Shown: positions 9,920-19,620 of the stretch, one piece after another
How positions within the stretch are numbered: the first letter of the stretch is position 1
Layout of the letters: each line of letters begins with the position of its first letter
NCBI RefSeq assembly: GCF_000506985.1
Contig: NZ_KI650980.1
Span: forward strand, 310,001 to 374,000
Length of the DNA stretch: 64,000 bases
From: Advenella kashmirensis W13003
Lineage (GTDB): Bacteria > Pseudomonadota > Gammaproteobacteria > Burkholderiales > Burkholderiaceae_B
Direction of reading: 5' to 3'
The notes under the pieces: model-generated
Database searches by the model: none
What the model was told of the DNA's origin: nothing
The model's input: only the letters and a program-made list of their open reading frames with translations
Translations under genes and position numbers: made by a program

Positions 9920-10900
9920 ATGTTATCAAGAAAAGTACAGATCAACGAACATGGCGATGTAGGCGTCATGAAAGTGATTTCTGAAGAGGTAGGGGCGCCG
10001 GCCGATAACGAAGTGCAGATTGCACAGAAGGCGATCGGCCTCAATTTCATTGATATTTATTACCGCACCGGTCTGTACCAGCAACCTTTGCCGCATGGCC
10101 TGGGTTTTGAAGGTGCAGGGATTGTGCAGGCCGTGGGCAGCCGGATCACGCATCTGAAAAAAGGCGACCGCGTGGCTTACGGCCAAAGTCCGATCGGCGC
10201 CTATGCCGAGGTGCGCAATGTACCTGCCGCAAATGTGTTGGCGATCCCCGATTTTCTGTCGTTTGACGAAGCGGCCGCGGTTATGCTCAAGGGGCTGACA
10301 GTGCAATATCTGTTCCGCCAGACCTATCGCCTGCAGGGAACCGAGACCATTCTGTTTCATGCGGCCGCCGGTGGCGTGGGCCTGATTGCCTGCCAGTGGG
10401 CCCGGGCGCTTGGCGTCAAGCTTATCGGTACTGTCTCCAGTCCCGAGAAATCGGACCTTGCCCTGTCGCACGGCGCCTGGGCGACCATCGACTATAGCAA
10501 GGAAGACGTCGTTGAGCGTGTCCTGGCGCTGACCAATGGCAGGAAAGTGCCGGTGGTGTATGACGGGGTTGGCAAGGACACCTGGGAGCGTTCCCTGGAT
10601 TGCCTGCAACCGCGCGGCCTGATGGTCAGCTTCGGAAATGCGTCAGGTGCCGTGACCGGTGTGAATCTGGGTATTCTGGCCAGCAAGGGCGCATTGTATG
10701 TGACCCGGCCGACACTGGGCCCGCATGTGGATACGCCGGAAAAACTCAAAGCCGCATCTGACGAGTTATTCGATATGATCCGCAGAAAGAAAATCAAAGT
10801 GCAAATTGACCAGCGCTACAGCCTGGAAGACGCAGGCGAGGCGCACCAGGCGCTGGCTTCGCGCAAGACAACCGGCGCGACAGTCATTACGCTTGACTGA
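9920..10900 (+). CDS. Quinone oxidoreductase (zinc-free MDR family)
   Basis: 326 residues from the ATG at 9920, which has a very strong AGGAGGGT nine bases upstream; a GTG at 9914 and an ATG at 9890 are less likely. The GroES-like N-terminal half includes NFIDIYYRTGLY and PHGLGFEGAGIV. The Rossmann half has the NADPH loop AAAGGVGLIACQWA at about residues 150-163. No structural zinc cysteines are seen, as in Qor/zeta-crystallin. It reduces quinones with NADPH in known relatives. A divergent MarR gene probably controls it. Confidence 0.88.
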   Translation: MLSRKVQINEHGDVGVMKVISEEVGAPADNEVQIAQKAIGLNFIDIYYRTGLYQQPLPHGLGFEGAGIVQAVGSRITHLKKGDRVAYGQSPIGAYAEVRNVPAANVLAIPDFLSFDEAAAVMLKGLTVQYLFRQTYRLQGTETILFHAAAGGVGLIACQWARALGVKLIGTVSSPEKSDLALSHGAWATIDYSKEDVVERVLALTNGRKVPVVYDGVGKDTWERSLDCLQPRGLMVSFGNASGAVTGVNLGILASKGALYVTRPTLGPHVDTPEKLKAASDELFDMIRRKKIKVQIDQRYSLEDAGEAHQALASRKTTGATVITLD

Positions 10901-10904
10901 TAAG

Positions 10905-10941
10905 ATGCAGGCGGCGCGGCAGAACAGCCGGTCGCCTGCAT
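10905..10941 (+). terminator. Stem-loop after the quinone oxidoreductase gene
   Basis: ATGCAGGCG and CGCCTGCAT form a 9-bp stem starting four bases after the stop codon, with an inner CGGC/GCCG stem inside the loop. No long U-run follows, so this is a probable but not classical terminator. It also lies 3' of the convergent LysR gene. Confidence 0.45.
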
Positions 10942-10995
10942 GACATACCCGGTCAAGGCAGGTTACGGGCGGGCAGTAGCTGGCGTGGCTTGCCG

Positions 10996-11943
10996 CTATT
11001 CATCGGCCATCAGCGCCTGACGCGTGTCACTGTCATTCAATTCATTCAGCCACCATTGCAGACCATTACCCAGCGTGCGGCCATGAGACGGCTTGCGCCA
11101 GGCATAGTTGCTTTGCACGACGCGCGGGCAGGCGGCCACTTTTTTGACAATCAGCTCGCCGGTATCCAGATAGGGCTTGGCATGCGAGTAGGGCAGAAAG
11201 CCGCAGCCCAGTCCCATGCGGTGCGCCAGTACTTTGGCGTGCAGGTTGGGCACGGTAAAGACGCGCTGCGTGGCCTGAATTCCATATGAAATACGCCGTG
11301 CATATCTGGCCGAATCGGCTGCCGCTACCGACTGGTATTGGGCGATCTGTTGTTCTTCCAGCGGTTCTGGTGCCGTTGCCAGTGGATGATCGGGTGAGAC
11401 AACAAACACAAATGAAATTTTATTGAGCGGCAGCGACAGAATATCGGTGCTTTGCAAGGTGCTGCTGACGCCGATGGCCAGATCCGCATGACCGGCGATC
11501 AGGGTTTCCCAGGTGCCGTCCAGTACCTCTTCGCGAATGCGCAACTGCGTCGGCACGTTCAGGGCAAAAAATTTTTCACATAACTCGAACAGCACTTTGC
11601 GTGAGACGATGGTGTCTGCACTAATCGTTAATAATGGTTCCCATCCGGTGGCAATCCGTTTTACACGATGCGCGATCTGCTCCACCGATACCAGCAACTG
11701 GCGTCCTTCGTCGATCAGTTCACTGCCCGCCGGCGTAAGTACTGCGTGCCTGGACTTGCGATCGAACAACAATACATCAAGGGCATCTTCAACCTGTCGC
11801 ACGCGATAGGTCAGGGCGCTGGGCACGAGGTTCAGCTCGCGCGCGGCGGCGGCGAAACTGCCTTTTTCGGCAATCAGTACCAACATCTGGATGGTTTCGG
11901 GGGTGAGCACCTGGTGGATTTCTCTGGTGGGCGGCGGGTTCAT
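10996..11943 (-). CDS. LysR family transcriptional regulator
   Basis: 315 residues from the ATG at 11943; an ATG four codons earlier is possible. The N-terminal helix-turn-helix is clear (TIQMLVLIAEKGSFAAAARELNL-like, residues about 17-40, then SALTYRVRQVEDALDVLLFDR). A type 2 periplasmic-binding-like effector domain occupies the rest (VSPDHPLATAPEPL; GLGCGFLPYSHAKPYL). The effector is unknown. It is divergent from the Tas-like aldo/keto reductase gene, and the gap between them contains a perfect palindrome, so autoregulation and control of that gene are likely. Confidence 0.9.
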   Translation of the reverse strand: MNPPPTREIHQVLTPETIQMLVLIAEKGSFAAAARELNLVPSALTYRVRQVEDALDVLLFDRKSRHAVLTPAGSELIDEGRQLLVSVEQIAHRVKRIATGWEPLLTISADTIVSRKVLFELCEKFFALNVPTQLRIREEVLDGTWETLIAGHADLAIGVSSTLQSTDILSLPLNKISFVFVVSPDHPLATAPEPLEEQQIAQYQSVAAADSARYARRISYGIQATQRVFTVPNLHAKVLAHRMGLGCGFLPYSHAKPYLDTGELIVKKVAACPRVVQSNYAWRKPSHGRTLGNGLQWWLNELNDSDTRQALMADE

Positions 11944-11994
11944 GATCCTGATCAATCAACGTTAGACGTTCTGATTATATGTTCAAAATATTTG

Positions 11995-12010
11995 ATGCAG
12001 TCAACTGCAT
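11995..12010. promoter_or_regulatory. Palindrome in the lysR/tas divergent region
   Basis: ATGCAGT-CA-ACTGCAT is a perfect 7-bp inverted repeat immediately before a TACAAT hexamer (12011-12016) that could be the -10 of the aldo/keto reductase gene. A second short repeat, AACGT-TAG-ACGTT, lies nearer the lysR start at 11958-11970. Together they are candidate LysR-family operator sites. Confidence 0.45.
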
Positions 12011-12048
12011 TACAATCGACGCTGTTCTCTTATTTTCTAAGGATAGTC

Positions 12049-13113
12049 ATGCAGAAAGTCAAGCTGGGAAAGAGTGATCTGGAAGTAACCGATATTTGTC
12101 TGGGCACCATGACCTTCGGTGAACAGGTGAGCGAACCCATTGCATTTGAAATTCTGGACCAGGCCGTGGCGCATGGCGTCAATTTTCTGGATACGGCCGA
12201 AATGTACGCGGTGCCTGCCCGGGCCGAAACCTTCGGGGCGACCGAGACGATACTGGGCAACTGGTTCGCCCGCCATCCCGGCCAGCGCCAATCCCTGATC
12301 CTGGCCACCAAAGTGGCCGGCCCGTCGCGGGGCATGCCGTGGATTCGCGAAGGCAAGGGGATGCGGGCGCAGGATATCATACGTTCGTGCGAAGGCAGTC
12401 TGCGGCGCTTGCAGACCGATTACATTGACCTTTATCAGATTCACTGGCCGACCCGGCCCGTGCCTGCTTTCGGCAATCGCTATTTTGATCCGGAAAAAAC
12501 CAATCCCGAGCAAAGCAGTATTGATGAGCAACTGCAGGCCATGTCGCAACTGGTGCAGTCCGGCAAAATCCGCTATATCGGCCTGTCCAATGAAACGCCC
12601 TATGGCGTGAGCGAATTTGTGCGTATTGCGCAGGCAGAAAATCTGCCACGGGTAGCAACCGTTCAGAATGCCTATTGCCTGTTGAACCGTTCGTATGAAA
12701 ATGGGTTGGATGAACTTTGCCATCACCTGCATGTGTCGCTGCTGGCTTATTCACCCCTGGCATTCGGCCTGCTTACCGGCAAGTACGACGTCTCGGGCCT
12801 GACCGGCCCGCTTGCGCCACAGGAGGCGCGTATCGCGAAGTTTGAGTCGGTGCGCAAGCAGCGTTGGGGACGTGCGGATGCGCTGGAAGCTGCGCGTAAA
12901 TACAACGCCCTGGCACGAACACACGGTCTGACGCCGGTACAGCTGGCATTGGCTTTCTGCTATACCAAATGGCAGGTTGCCAGCACCATCATCGGCGTGC
13001 GTACACCCGAGCAGCTCAAAGAAAATCTGGCTGTCAGCGGATTGACGCTGGACAGCCAGATTCTGGAACAGATTGATGCGATTCGCTTAAATTATTTTGA
13101 TCCGGCGCAGTAA
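12049..13113 (+). CDS. Aldo/keto reductase, Tas-like
   Basis: 354 residues from the ATG at 12049, preceded by AAGGA. The open frame runs far upstream into lysR, but homology begins at [13 protein letters not shown]. This is a TIM-barrel NADP(H)-dependent oxidoreductase: LGTMTFGEQ, the catalytic Asp/Tyr pair in [11 protein letters not shown], the Lys in [11 protein letters not shown], the His in DLYQIHWP, and [17 protein letters not shown] for NADP binding. The extended loop and AEMYAVPAR motif match E. coli Tas rather than generic AKRs. The 3' end overlaps fbp by 22 bases on the other strand. Confidence 0.88.
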   Translation: MQKVKLGKSDLEVTDICLGTMTFGEQVSEPIAFEILDQAVAHGVNFLDTAEMYAVPARAETFGATETILGNWFARHPGQRQSLILATKVAGPSRGMPWIREGKGMRAQDIIRSCEGSLRRLQTDYIDLYQIHWPTRPVPAFGNRYFDPEKTNPEQSSIDEQLQAMSQLVQSGKIRYIGLSNETPYGVSEFVRIAQAENLPRVATVQNAYCLLNRSYENGLDELCHHLHVSLLAYSPLAFGLLTGKYDVSGLTGPLAPQEARIAKFESVRKQRWGRADALEAARKYNALARTHGLTPVQLALAFCYTKWQVASTIIGVRTPEQLKENLAVSGLTLDSQILEQIDAIRLNYFDPAQ

Positions 13114-14105
13114 TCTTTGACCCGCGCAACTTCGTTTTTCGAGCCCAGTACCACGCCGACCCGCTGGTGCAGTTCGGTCGGCTGGACGTCCATAATGCGA
13201 TTGACCGAATCGGTCGCCATGCCACCAGCCTGCTCGATGATGAAGCTCATGGGGTTGGCTTCATACATGAGACGCAACTTGCCCGGCTTCTTCGGATCGC
13301 GGGCATCCCAGGGATACATGAAAATGCCGCCACGGGTCATGATGCGATGTACGTCGGCTACCATGGAGGCGATCCAGCGCATGTTGTAGTCCTTGCCCAG
13401 GGGGCCGGTGGAGCCGGCCAGGCAGTCTTCAATGTACTGTCGCATTTCGGGCGCCCAGTGCCGCATATTGGACATATTGATCGAAAATTCCTTGGTGTCT
13501 TCGGGAACGCGCATGTTTTCATGCGTCAGCACCCAGCTGCCCAGTTCGCGGTCCAGTGTGAAACCCATCACACCGTTGCCAATGGTCAGCACCAGCATGG
13601 TTTGCGGGCCATAGACGGCGTAGCCGGCCACGACCTGCTGGCTGCCTGGTTGCAGAAAATCCTGTTCGGTGACTTCACGCCCCGAGATGTCGCCCGGTGC
13701 TTTCAGGACCGAGAAAATTGTTCCGATGGAGACGTTCACATCAATATTGGATGATCCGTCCAGGGGATCAAACAACAACAGATATTCGCCTTTGGGGTAG
13801 CGATTCGGGATGTGATGGATGGTTTCCATTTCTTCCGATGCCATGCCCGCCAGGTGGCCGCCCCATTCGTTGGCTTCCAGCAGAATTTCATTTGACATGA
13901 CGTCAAGTTTTTTCTGTACTTCGCCCTGGACGTTTTCGCTTTCCAGGCTTCCCAGTACGCCACCCAGCGCGCCTTTGCTGACGGCATGGCTGATGGCTTT
14001 GCAGGCGCGCGACACAACTTCCACCAGGAGGCGGACTTCCGCCTCGATCGCGTTGTTGTTGCGCTGTTGCTCAACCAGATACTGGGTAAGGGTTTTTCGT
14101 GACAT
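13092..14105 (-). CDS. fbp: Fructose-1,6-bisphosphatase class I
   Basis: 337 residues. It hydrolyses fructose-1,6-bisphosphate in gluconeogenesis. Motifs include [20 protein letters not shown] (metal and phosphate binding), ASEEME at the first metal site, and the C-terminal [20 protein letters not shown] active-site signature. The start has GGAGA five bases upstream. It lies 21 bases after pepN in the same direction and probably shares its transcript. The 3' end overlaps the tas-like gene. Confidence 0.97.
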   Translation of the reverse strand: MSRKTLTQYLVEQQRNNNAIEAEVRLLVEVVSRACKAISHAVSKGALGGVLGSLESENVQGEVQKKLDVMSNEILLEANEWGGHLAGMASEEMETIHHIPNRYPKGEYLLLFDPLDGSSNIDVNVSIGTIFSVLKAPGDISGREVTEQDFLQPGSQQVVAGYAVYGPQTMLVLTIGNGVMGFTLDRELGSWVLTHENMRVPEDTKEFSINMSNMRHWAPEMRQYIEDCLAGSTGPLGKDYNMRWIASMVADVHRIMTRGGIFMYPWDARDPKKPGKLRLMYEANPMSFIIEQAGGMATDSVNRIMDVQPTELHQRVGVVLGSKNEVARVKDYCAGSK

Positions 14106-14126
14106 AGTGTCTCCGCAAAAAGAGTA

Positions 14127-16865
14127 TTAAATTCGCAAGGCTTTGGAAACAATCTCGCTGACATTGCTGGACAGGCCTTCATGATTGCGGACCTGTTCAA
14201 GCGAGGATTTCATTTGTGATTTCGATGCAGGAGTATAGCGCGCCCAGTTGTCCATGACCCGCGCCAGACGCGAGGCCACTTCCGGATTGATACTATCGAG
14301 CGCCAGCACCATTTCCGTCCACAGGCGATACCCGGCGCCATCTTCGCTATGGAAGCCTTCGGCGTTGTTCATGCAGAACTGGAATATCAGCGAGCGGGCG
14401 CGATTGGGATTGCGCAGGGAAAAGGCCGGGTGCGCCATCAGCCCGCGAATGGTGTCGGTGCGGGTGTCGGCGGCCGTCGCCTGCAGGGCGAACCATTTAT
14501 CGATCACCAGCGGATTGTGTTGCCATTTTTCATAGAAATCGGCAATGGCTTCCTGGCGTTTATCGCCATGATGATAATTGACAATAGCGCCAAGGGCACC
14601 CATGCAGTCGGTCATATTGTGCGCAGCCTGATATTGCTGCAGCGCCTGTTGGCAGGCCGCCTGATCACCCGCTGCCATCAGGAATGACAGGGCCAGGTTC
14701 TTCAGGCTGCGTCTGCCTGCACTGATAGGGTCGGGCCGATATTCGCCAGGGGTGTCGTTGCCTTGCAATGCACCAGTCCATTCACTGGCCGCCGCCAGGC
14801 CCAGGCTTTCACGAACCGTGTGACGGGCCTTGGCCAGCCATACCGGTTCGATCGGGTCCATATGCTCGGCCAGGAATTTTTCCGAGGGCAGGGTCAGTAG
14901 ACGCGCGCGGTAACCGGCATCCAGGCCGGCGTCCAGCAGATTGTTTTTCCAGACTTCGACGAACACATCGGACAAACCGGCGGACGTTCCCTGTTTCAGG
15001 GCCTGGGTGATACCCAATATTTCCCGGGTCGCCAGCGCCTGACCGGCCTCCCAGCGGGCGAAAGGATTGGGATCGGATTTGGCCAGCACGGCCAGCTCGT
15101 CAGCCGTCCAGTCATATTGCACAATGACCGGCGCAGAAAAATTACGCAACAGTGATGGGACGGGTTTATCGGCAATGCCGGTAAAGGTCCAGGACTGCTG
15201 CTCGGCAGTCAGCTCCAGCAGGCGGGTATGTTCACCTCCATTTTGCTGTTTGCTCTGGTCCTGGGTGTCTGCATCGGCTTCGTGCAGCGCCAGTGCCTGT
15301 CCGTTGGCAGAGAGCAGACCAATGGCAAACGGAATATGAAATGGCTTTTTCACAAAATCCTTGCGGATTTTTTCGATACCGACCAGCGGTGTCGTCTGCG
15401 CAAGGGTCAAGGTGACGGTGTGCTGAGAAGCATCGTGTTGCATTGTCACTTTGACGCGGGGTGTGCCGGCCTGGGAATACCAGCGGCGGAAAACTGACAG
15501 ATCGCGCTGGGGGTGCGATTTTTCGTAGACATATTCCATGGCGTTGACAAAGTCGTCGCAGGTCACGGCCTGTCCGTCGTGGCGGCGGAAGTATTCGTCC
15601 ATGCCATCGCGAAAGCCAGCCTCGCCCAGCAGGGTATGCTGCATGCGAATGACTTCGGCGCCTTTTTCATAAACAGTCGCGGTGTAGAAGTTGCCGATGG
15701 ATTCGTAGCTGTCGGGACGGATCGGGTGAGCCATCGGGCCGGCATCTTCGGGGAACTGGCCGGCGCGCAGCACGCTTACGTCGTCAATCCGCTTGACCGC
15801 GCGCGCACTGGCTGCCGCCTGGTCGTCCAGGCCGGCGGCCATCATGTCTGCGGTAAATTCCTGGTCGCGGAAAACGGTCAGGCCTTCCTTCAGGCTTAAT
15901 TGAAACCAGTCGCGGCATGTCACGCGGTTACCAGTCCAGTTATGGAAATACTCGTGTCCGATGACGGCTTCGACGGCGGAAAAATTGGCGTCGGTCGCGG
16001 TGTCGGGATCGGCCAGCACATAACCGGCATTGAAAATATTCAGGCCTTTGTTTTCCATTGCGCCCATATTGAAATCGCGCACGGCAACAATCATGAAGCG
16101 ATCCAGATCCAGCTCCAGGCCAAAGCGTTTCTCGTCCCACACCAGTGAACGCTCCAGCGAAGCGAGCGCCCATTCTGTTTTGTCGCGGCTGCCCTTGTCG
16201 CTGTATATTTGCAGCAAAACGTCACGCCCATTGCGGGTCTGGACGGTCTTTTCGCGGATATCGAAATCGCCTGCGACCAGGGCGAACAGATAGCTGGGTT
16301 TATGAAATGGGTCGTGCCATACGACTTGATGGCGACCATCGGGCAGATCCTGTGATGACACCAGATTGCCGTTGGAAAGCAGATACGGGTATTTTTCCTT
16401 GTCGCCCGACAGGGTCACCGTATAGATACTCATGACATCGGGGCGGTCAGGGAAATAGGTAATACGGCGAAAGCCTTCCGCTTCGCATTGGGTAAAAAAG
16501 CCGCTGCCCGATTTGTACAGCCCCATGAAAAGCGAATTGGCCGAGGGATCAATGACGGTGCGAACCTGCACCTTGAATGAGCCGCTCAGTTGCGGAATGA
16601 CCAATTGCGTGTCACTCAGCGTATACGTATCAGCGGCAAGTGCCTGGCCATTCAGGTGCAGGGCATCCAGCGTGATGTCTTCGGCGTTAAGCACCAGGTC
16701 TGCCGGTGCCGCGTCTTTGCTGGTGAACGTGAGCGTTGAGTTCACGACCGTGCGGGTTTCGTCCAGTTCAAAATCCAGCGCCACGGCATCCAGACTGAAG
16801 GGGTACGGCTGGTAATCTTTGCGATAAACGGTATGGTTATCTTTTTCGGGGGAGTCGGTAGGCAT
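14127..16865 (-). CDS. pepN: Aminopeptidase N
   Basis: 912 residues, an M1 family zinc aminopeptidase near the length of E. coli PepN. The substrate motif GAMEN is followed by the zinc site HEYFHNWTGNR with the third ligand Glu in LKEGLTVFRDQE. A long alpha-helical C-terminal domain follows. It acts in cytoplasmic peptide turnover. On the minus strand upstream a perfect TATAAT (16964-16959) lies 15 bp from TTCCAA. A hairpin of nested GAACC/GGTTC and CCCGC/GCGGG stems falls in the untranslated leader. fbp follows. Confidence 0.96.
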   Translation of the reverse strand: MPTDSPEKDNHTVYRKDYQPYPFSLDAVALDFELDETRTVVNSTLTFTSKDAAPADLVLNAEDITLDALHLNGQALAADTYTLSDTQLVIPQLSGSFKVQVRTVIDPSANSLFMGLYKSGSGFFTQCEAEGFRRITYFPDRPDVMSIYTVTLSGDKEKYPYLLSNGNLVSSQDLPDGRHQVVWHDPFHKPSYLFALVAGDFDIREKTVQTRNGRDVLLQIYSDKGSRDKTEWALASLERSLVWDEKRFGLELDLDRFMIVAVRDFNMGAMENKGLNIFNAGYVLADPDTATDANFSAVEAVIGHEYFHNWTGNRVTCRDWFQLSLKEGLTVFRDQEFTADMMAAGLDDQAAASARAVKRIDDVSVLRAGQFPEDAGPMAHPIRPDSYESIGNFYTATVYEKGAEVIRMQHTLLGEAGFRDGMDEYFRRHDGQAVTCDDFVNAMEYVYEKSHPQRDLSVFRRWYSQAGTPRVKVTMQHDASQHTVTLTLAQTTPLVGIEKIRKDFVKKPFHIPFAIGLLSANGQALALHEADADTQDQSKQQNGGEHTRLLELTAEQQSWTFTGIADKPVPSLLRNFSAPVIVQYDWTADELAVLAKSDPNPFARWEAGQALATREILGITQALKQGTSAGLSDVFVEVWKNNLLDAGLDAGYRARLLTLPSEKFLAEHMDPIEPVWLAKARHTVRESLGLAAASEWTGALQGNDTPGEYRPDPISAGRRSLKNLALSFLMAAGDQAACQQALQQYQAAHNMTDCMGALGAIVNYHHGDKRQEAIADFYEKWQHNPLVIDKWFALQATAADTRTDTIRGLMAHPAFSLRNPNRARSLIFQFCMNNAEGFHSEDGAGYRLWTEMVLALDSINPEVASRLARVMDNWARYTPASKSQMKSSLEQVRNHEGLSSNVSEIVSKALRI

Positions 16866-17088
16866 GGGCAGTCACTGTAATGCTGGTGAACGGGAGGCGA
16901 ACCCCCGCAAGGCGGGCGCGGTTCACTTGAAAAACGGCAATTCGTTTATATTATGTTAATTATAGAGGCTCACCGTAAATTGGAACCTTAAAAGGGGAAT
17001 TGTGTCAAAATTGAAGTACAGTTTGCGGCGCATGTCAGGCGGCGCGAAGCGGTGAATGGTCATGGTGTGTTTGGCAGGAGAAAGAAGC

Positions 17089-17781
17089 ATGCGAAATCTG
17101 CAACAGCCCCGTTTTTTGAGGGTCGGGCTGACTGGTTTATTTCTGTTGGCATTGACCGCCTGCTCCACAACGAGTGAATTTACCACGCAGGTCACGTCAT
17201 TTCAGCAATGGCCCGCGAGTGCCGCCGGGCAGCATTACCGGTTTGTCGATCGTGGCGCGGGCAATCTGGAGCAGGCAACGTACGTGGGATACATTCGCAA
17301 CAATATGTTCCGTACCGGCCTGACCGAAGCCCTGGGACGACAGTCTGCCCGTTTTGAAGTGGGCTTTGCCACAGGCACCGAAGTACGACAGCAACTGGTG
17401 ACGCGCGAAACCGGCAATTATGATGTTTACCCGACTTTCGGTCTGGGCATGGGCTTCCCTTATGGCTATTACGGTAATCCGTTTTACAGCAGCGTCGGGT
17501 TTGCCATGGCGCCGCGTTATCAGACCGTTCCCGTGCCGTACAACCGCTACTCGCTGACAGTTTATATCCGCGACAGGCAGCAGAATGGCAATGAAGTTTT
17601 CCGCGCCAGCGCCGTAGCTGACTCGCGTGAGCGCAGTCTGCCCGAAGTCATGCCTTACCTGGCCGCATCCGTGTTTGACCAGTTCCCGGGCAGCAATGGC
17701 CGGGTACGCACCGTCGAGTTTGAACGCAACAAAGGTAATGTGGCCGGCGCAGCGCCTCCCGTTACAATAAAGAAACCTTAA
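17089..17781 (+). CDS. DUF4136-type lipoprotein
   Basis: 230 residues from the ATG at 17089, which has GGAGAAAG upstream. A basic start and hydrophobic stretch lead to the lipobox LTAC (Cys about residue 26), so it is a predicted lipoprotein with an outer-membrane or periplasmic location. The mature part reads like DUF4136 (a YRFVDRG-like start, a Tyr/Gly-rich centre GFPYGYYGNPFY, and VYIRDRQQNGNEVFRASA). The function of this family is unknown. It is followed 21 bases later by tldD, probably on the same transcript. Confidence 0.72.
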   Translation: MRNLQQPRFLRVGLTGLFLLALTACSTTSEFTTQVTSFQQWPASAAGQHYRFVDRGAGNLEQATYVGYIRNNMFRTGLTEALGRQSARFEVGFATGTEVRQQLVTRETGNYDVYPTFGLGMGFPYGYYGNPFYSSVGFAMAPRYQTVPVPYNRYSLTVYIRDRQQNGNEVFRASAVADSRERSLPEVMPYLAASVFDQFPGSNGRVRTVEFERNKGNVAGAAPPVTIKKP

Positions 17782-17802
17782 AAGATTAAAAGACATCCAT
17801 AC

Positions 17803-19260
17803 ATGAAACCTATCGAATCCGATCTTCAGGCCGTTGCAACGGCAAAATCCCTGCTGCTGGACCCGTGGGATCTGAATGAAAACCATATGGCAGCTGCGCT
17901 GGCCGAAATTTTCACGCACAAGGTCGATTATGCCGACCTGTATTTTCAGTACACGCGCAGCGAAAGCTGGAGCCTGGAAGAGGGTATTGTCAAGACCGGC
18001 AGCTTTTCCATTTCCCAGGGGGTAGGGGTGCGGGCGCTGGCCGGCGAAAAAACTGCTTTCGCCTATTCGGATAAGCTGTCTCCGGAAGCCCTCATGGAAT
18101 CGGCCGCCACGGTCAAGGCGATTGCGCGCCAGGGCGAAGGGCGCATGAAAGTAGTGGGCAACGGCAAAAACCGTTCGCACGATCTGTACGGCCAGGATGA
18201 TCCGATTGCCGGTATGCCGGCCACCGAGAAAGTCGCCTTGCTGGGCCGCGTCGAAACCCTTGCTCGTGCCAAAGACCCGCATGTCATTCAGGTTATGGCC
18301 GGACTGGGTTCCGAATACGATGTGGTCATGATCGTGGGCAGCGATGGTCGGCTGGCTGCCGATATCCGCCCGCTGGTGCGCCTGTCCGTGACGGTCATCG
18401 TCGAGCGTAATGGCCGGCGCGAAATGGGCCATGGCGGTGGCGGCGGGCGGCTGGGTCTGAACTATTTCTCCGATGATTTGTTGCAGGAATATGTGGACAA
18501 AGCCGTTCATGAAGCTCTGACCAATCTGGAGGCGCGCGATGCGCCCGCCGGTGAAATGACGGTTGTGCTGGGGTCCGGCTGGCCCGGCATTCTGCTGCAC
18601 GAAGCGGTCGGCCATGGCCTGGAAGGTGACTTCAACCGCAAGGGTTCCAGCATCTTTTCTGATCGTATCGGAGAACGCGTGGCCTCAAAAGGGGTCACGG
18701 TGATTGATGACGGCACGATCAAGGATCGGCGCGGCTCGTTGAATGTTGATGATGAAGGCAACGCTACGCAGCGCAACGTGCTGATCGAAGATGGTATTTT
18801 GCGCGGCTACATGCAGGATTCGCTCAACGCCCGCCTGATGAAGACCAGAGTCACCGGCAACGGCCGTCGCGAATCGTATGCGCATCTGCCCATGCCGCGC
18901 ATGACCAATACTTTTATGCTGGGCGGCGATCATCATCCCCAGGACATCATCAGTTCCGTGAAAAAAGGTCTGTACGCCGTCAATTTCGGGGGCGGACAGG
19001 TGGACATTACCAGCGGCAAGTTCGTTTTTTCGGCCAGCGAAGCCTATATGATCGAAAACGGGCGCATTACTTATCCGGTCAAGGGTGCCACGCTCATCGG
19101 CAACGGCCCCGATGCCATGAATAAAGTGTCCATGATCGGCGATGATCTGGCGCTGGACTCCGGTGTGGGCACGTGTGGCAAGGAAGGCCAGAGCGTGCCG
19201 GTCGGGGTTGGCATGCCGACCATCCGCATGGACGGCCTGACCGTCGGCGGAACGGCCTGA
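17803..19260 (+). CDS. tldD: Metalloprotease TldD
   Basis: 485 residues. TldD with TldE/PmbA forms a heterodimeric zinc protease that degrades unfolded peptides and matures some modified peptides. The zinc motif HEAVGHGLEGD lies at about residues 266-276. The C-terminal glycine-rich GVGTCGKEGQSVPVGVGMPT segment, typical of TldD, supplies the third ligand. No pmbA is seen in the window; in relatives it is often elsewhere. Confidence 0.96.
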   Translation: MKPIESDLQAVATAKSLLLDPWDLNENHMAAALAEIFTHKVDYADLYFQYTRSESWSLEEGIVKTGSFSISQGVGVRALAGEKTAFAYSDKLSPEALMESAATVKAIARQGEGRMKVVGNGKNRSHDLYGQDDPIAGMPATEKVALLGRVETLARAKDPHVIQVMAGLGSEYDVVMIVGSDGRLAADIRPLVRLSVTVIVERNGRREMGHGGGGGRLGLNYFSDDLLQEYVDKAVHEALTNLEARDAPAGEMTVVLGSGWPGILLHEAVGHGLEGDFNRKGSSIFSDRIGERVASKGVTVIDDGTIKDRRGSLNVDDEGNATQRNVLIEDGILRGYMQDSLNARLMKTRVTGNGRRESYAHLPMPRMTNTFMLGGDHHPQDIISSVKKGLYAVNFGGGQVDITSGKFVFSASEAYMIENGRITYPVKGATLIGNGPDAMNKVSMIGDDLALDSGVGTCGKEGQSVPVGVGMPTIRMDGLTVGGTA

Positions 19261-19400
19261 GCAAGTGGTTGACGGTTCCCGCCTGCATGCTGTCTGACTG
19301 GGCAGCAATGTGTGGCGGGGCTGGCACAGTCTGGAAATATTTTTCAATTTGCCCCGGCTAGATATGTTGCTGCGCAAAAAGCTGTGCTAGGATTGCCTTT

Positions 19401-19457
19401 ATGAAACAAGTCAGCCACGTTTTTTTCTATTTTTATTTTACATTTTCGACGCGATAG
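19401..19457 (+). CDS. Phe/Tyr-rich leader peptide of the DAHP synthase attenuator
   Basis: An 18-residue open frame, MKQVSHVFFYFYFTFSTR, ends in TAG at 19455. AGGA at 19389-19392 is spaced eight bases from the ATG. Five Phe and two Tyr codons lie within residues 8-15. An intrinsic terminator begins 56 bases after the stop and the DAHP synthase start lies 163 bases after it. Composition, size and position match the pheL-type leaders of enteric pheA. Translation would sense charged tRNA-Phe (and Tyr). The call rests on sequence pattern only, but the codon run is very unlikely by chance in a genome of this composition. Confidence 0.82.
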   Translation: MKQVSHVFFYFYFTFSTR

Positions 19458-19543
19458 GCGGAGGAAAGGACGTTGCGTACTTAGCGAAAGCTGCAAGAAG
19501 CTACAAAACATCAAAAGGCCGCCAATATCTGGTGGCCTTTTTT
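19457..19543 (+). terminator. Attenuator: terminator with possible antiterminator
   Basis: The terminator stem AAAAGGCCGCCA (19513-19524) pairs with TGGTGGCCTTTT (19530-19541), twelve pairs with one G-U, a 5-base loop and a U-run to 19543. GGCGG at 19457-19461, overlapping the leader stop codon, is complementary to CCGCC (19519-19523) in the 5' arm. It could act as antiterminator when a ribosome stalls upstream at the Phe codons, and be masked when the ribosome reaches the stop. A small hairpin TTGC...AGC GAAA GCT GCAA lies between (19473-19496). Only the terminator is strong; the alternative pairing is short. Confidence 0.8.
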
Positions 19544-19620
19544 GTTTTCCGGCACTGCAGGGCGCAGCGGACTGGTTTGCCGATTCGACCCATTGATTAA
19601 CGATCTACCTGGAGTTTTCC

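Noticed and set aside
11668-12048. 127-codon in-frame extension of the aldo/keto reductase
   Set aside because: It runs antisense through the LysR gene; homology and a ribosome site begin at 12049.
17197-18615. 472-codon minus-strand open frame
   Set aside because: Antisense shadow of the DUF4136 lipoprotein and tldD, both of which have strong family motifs.
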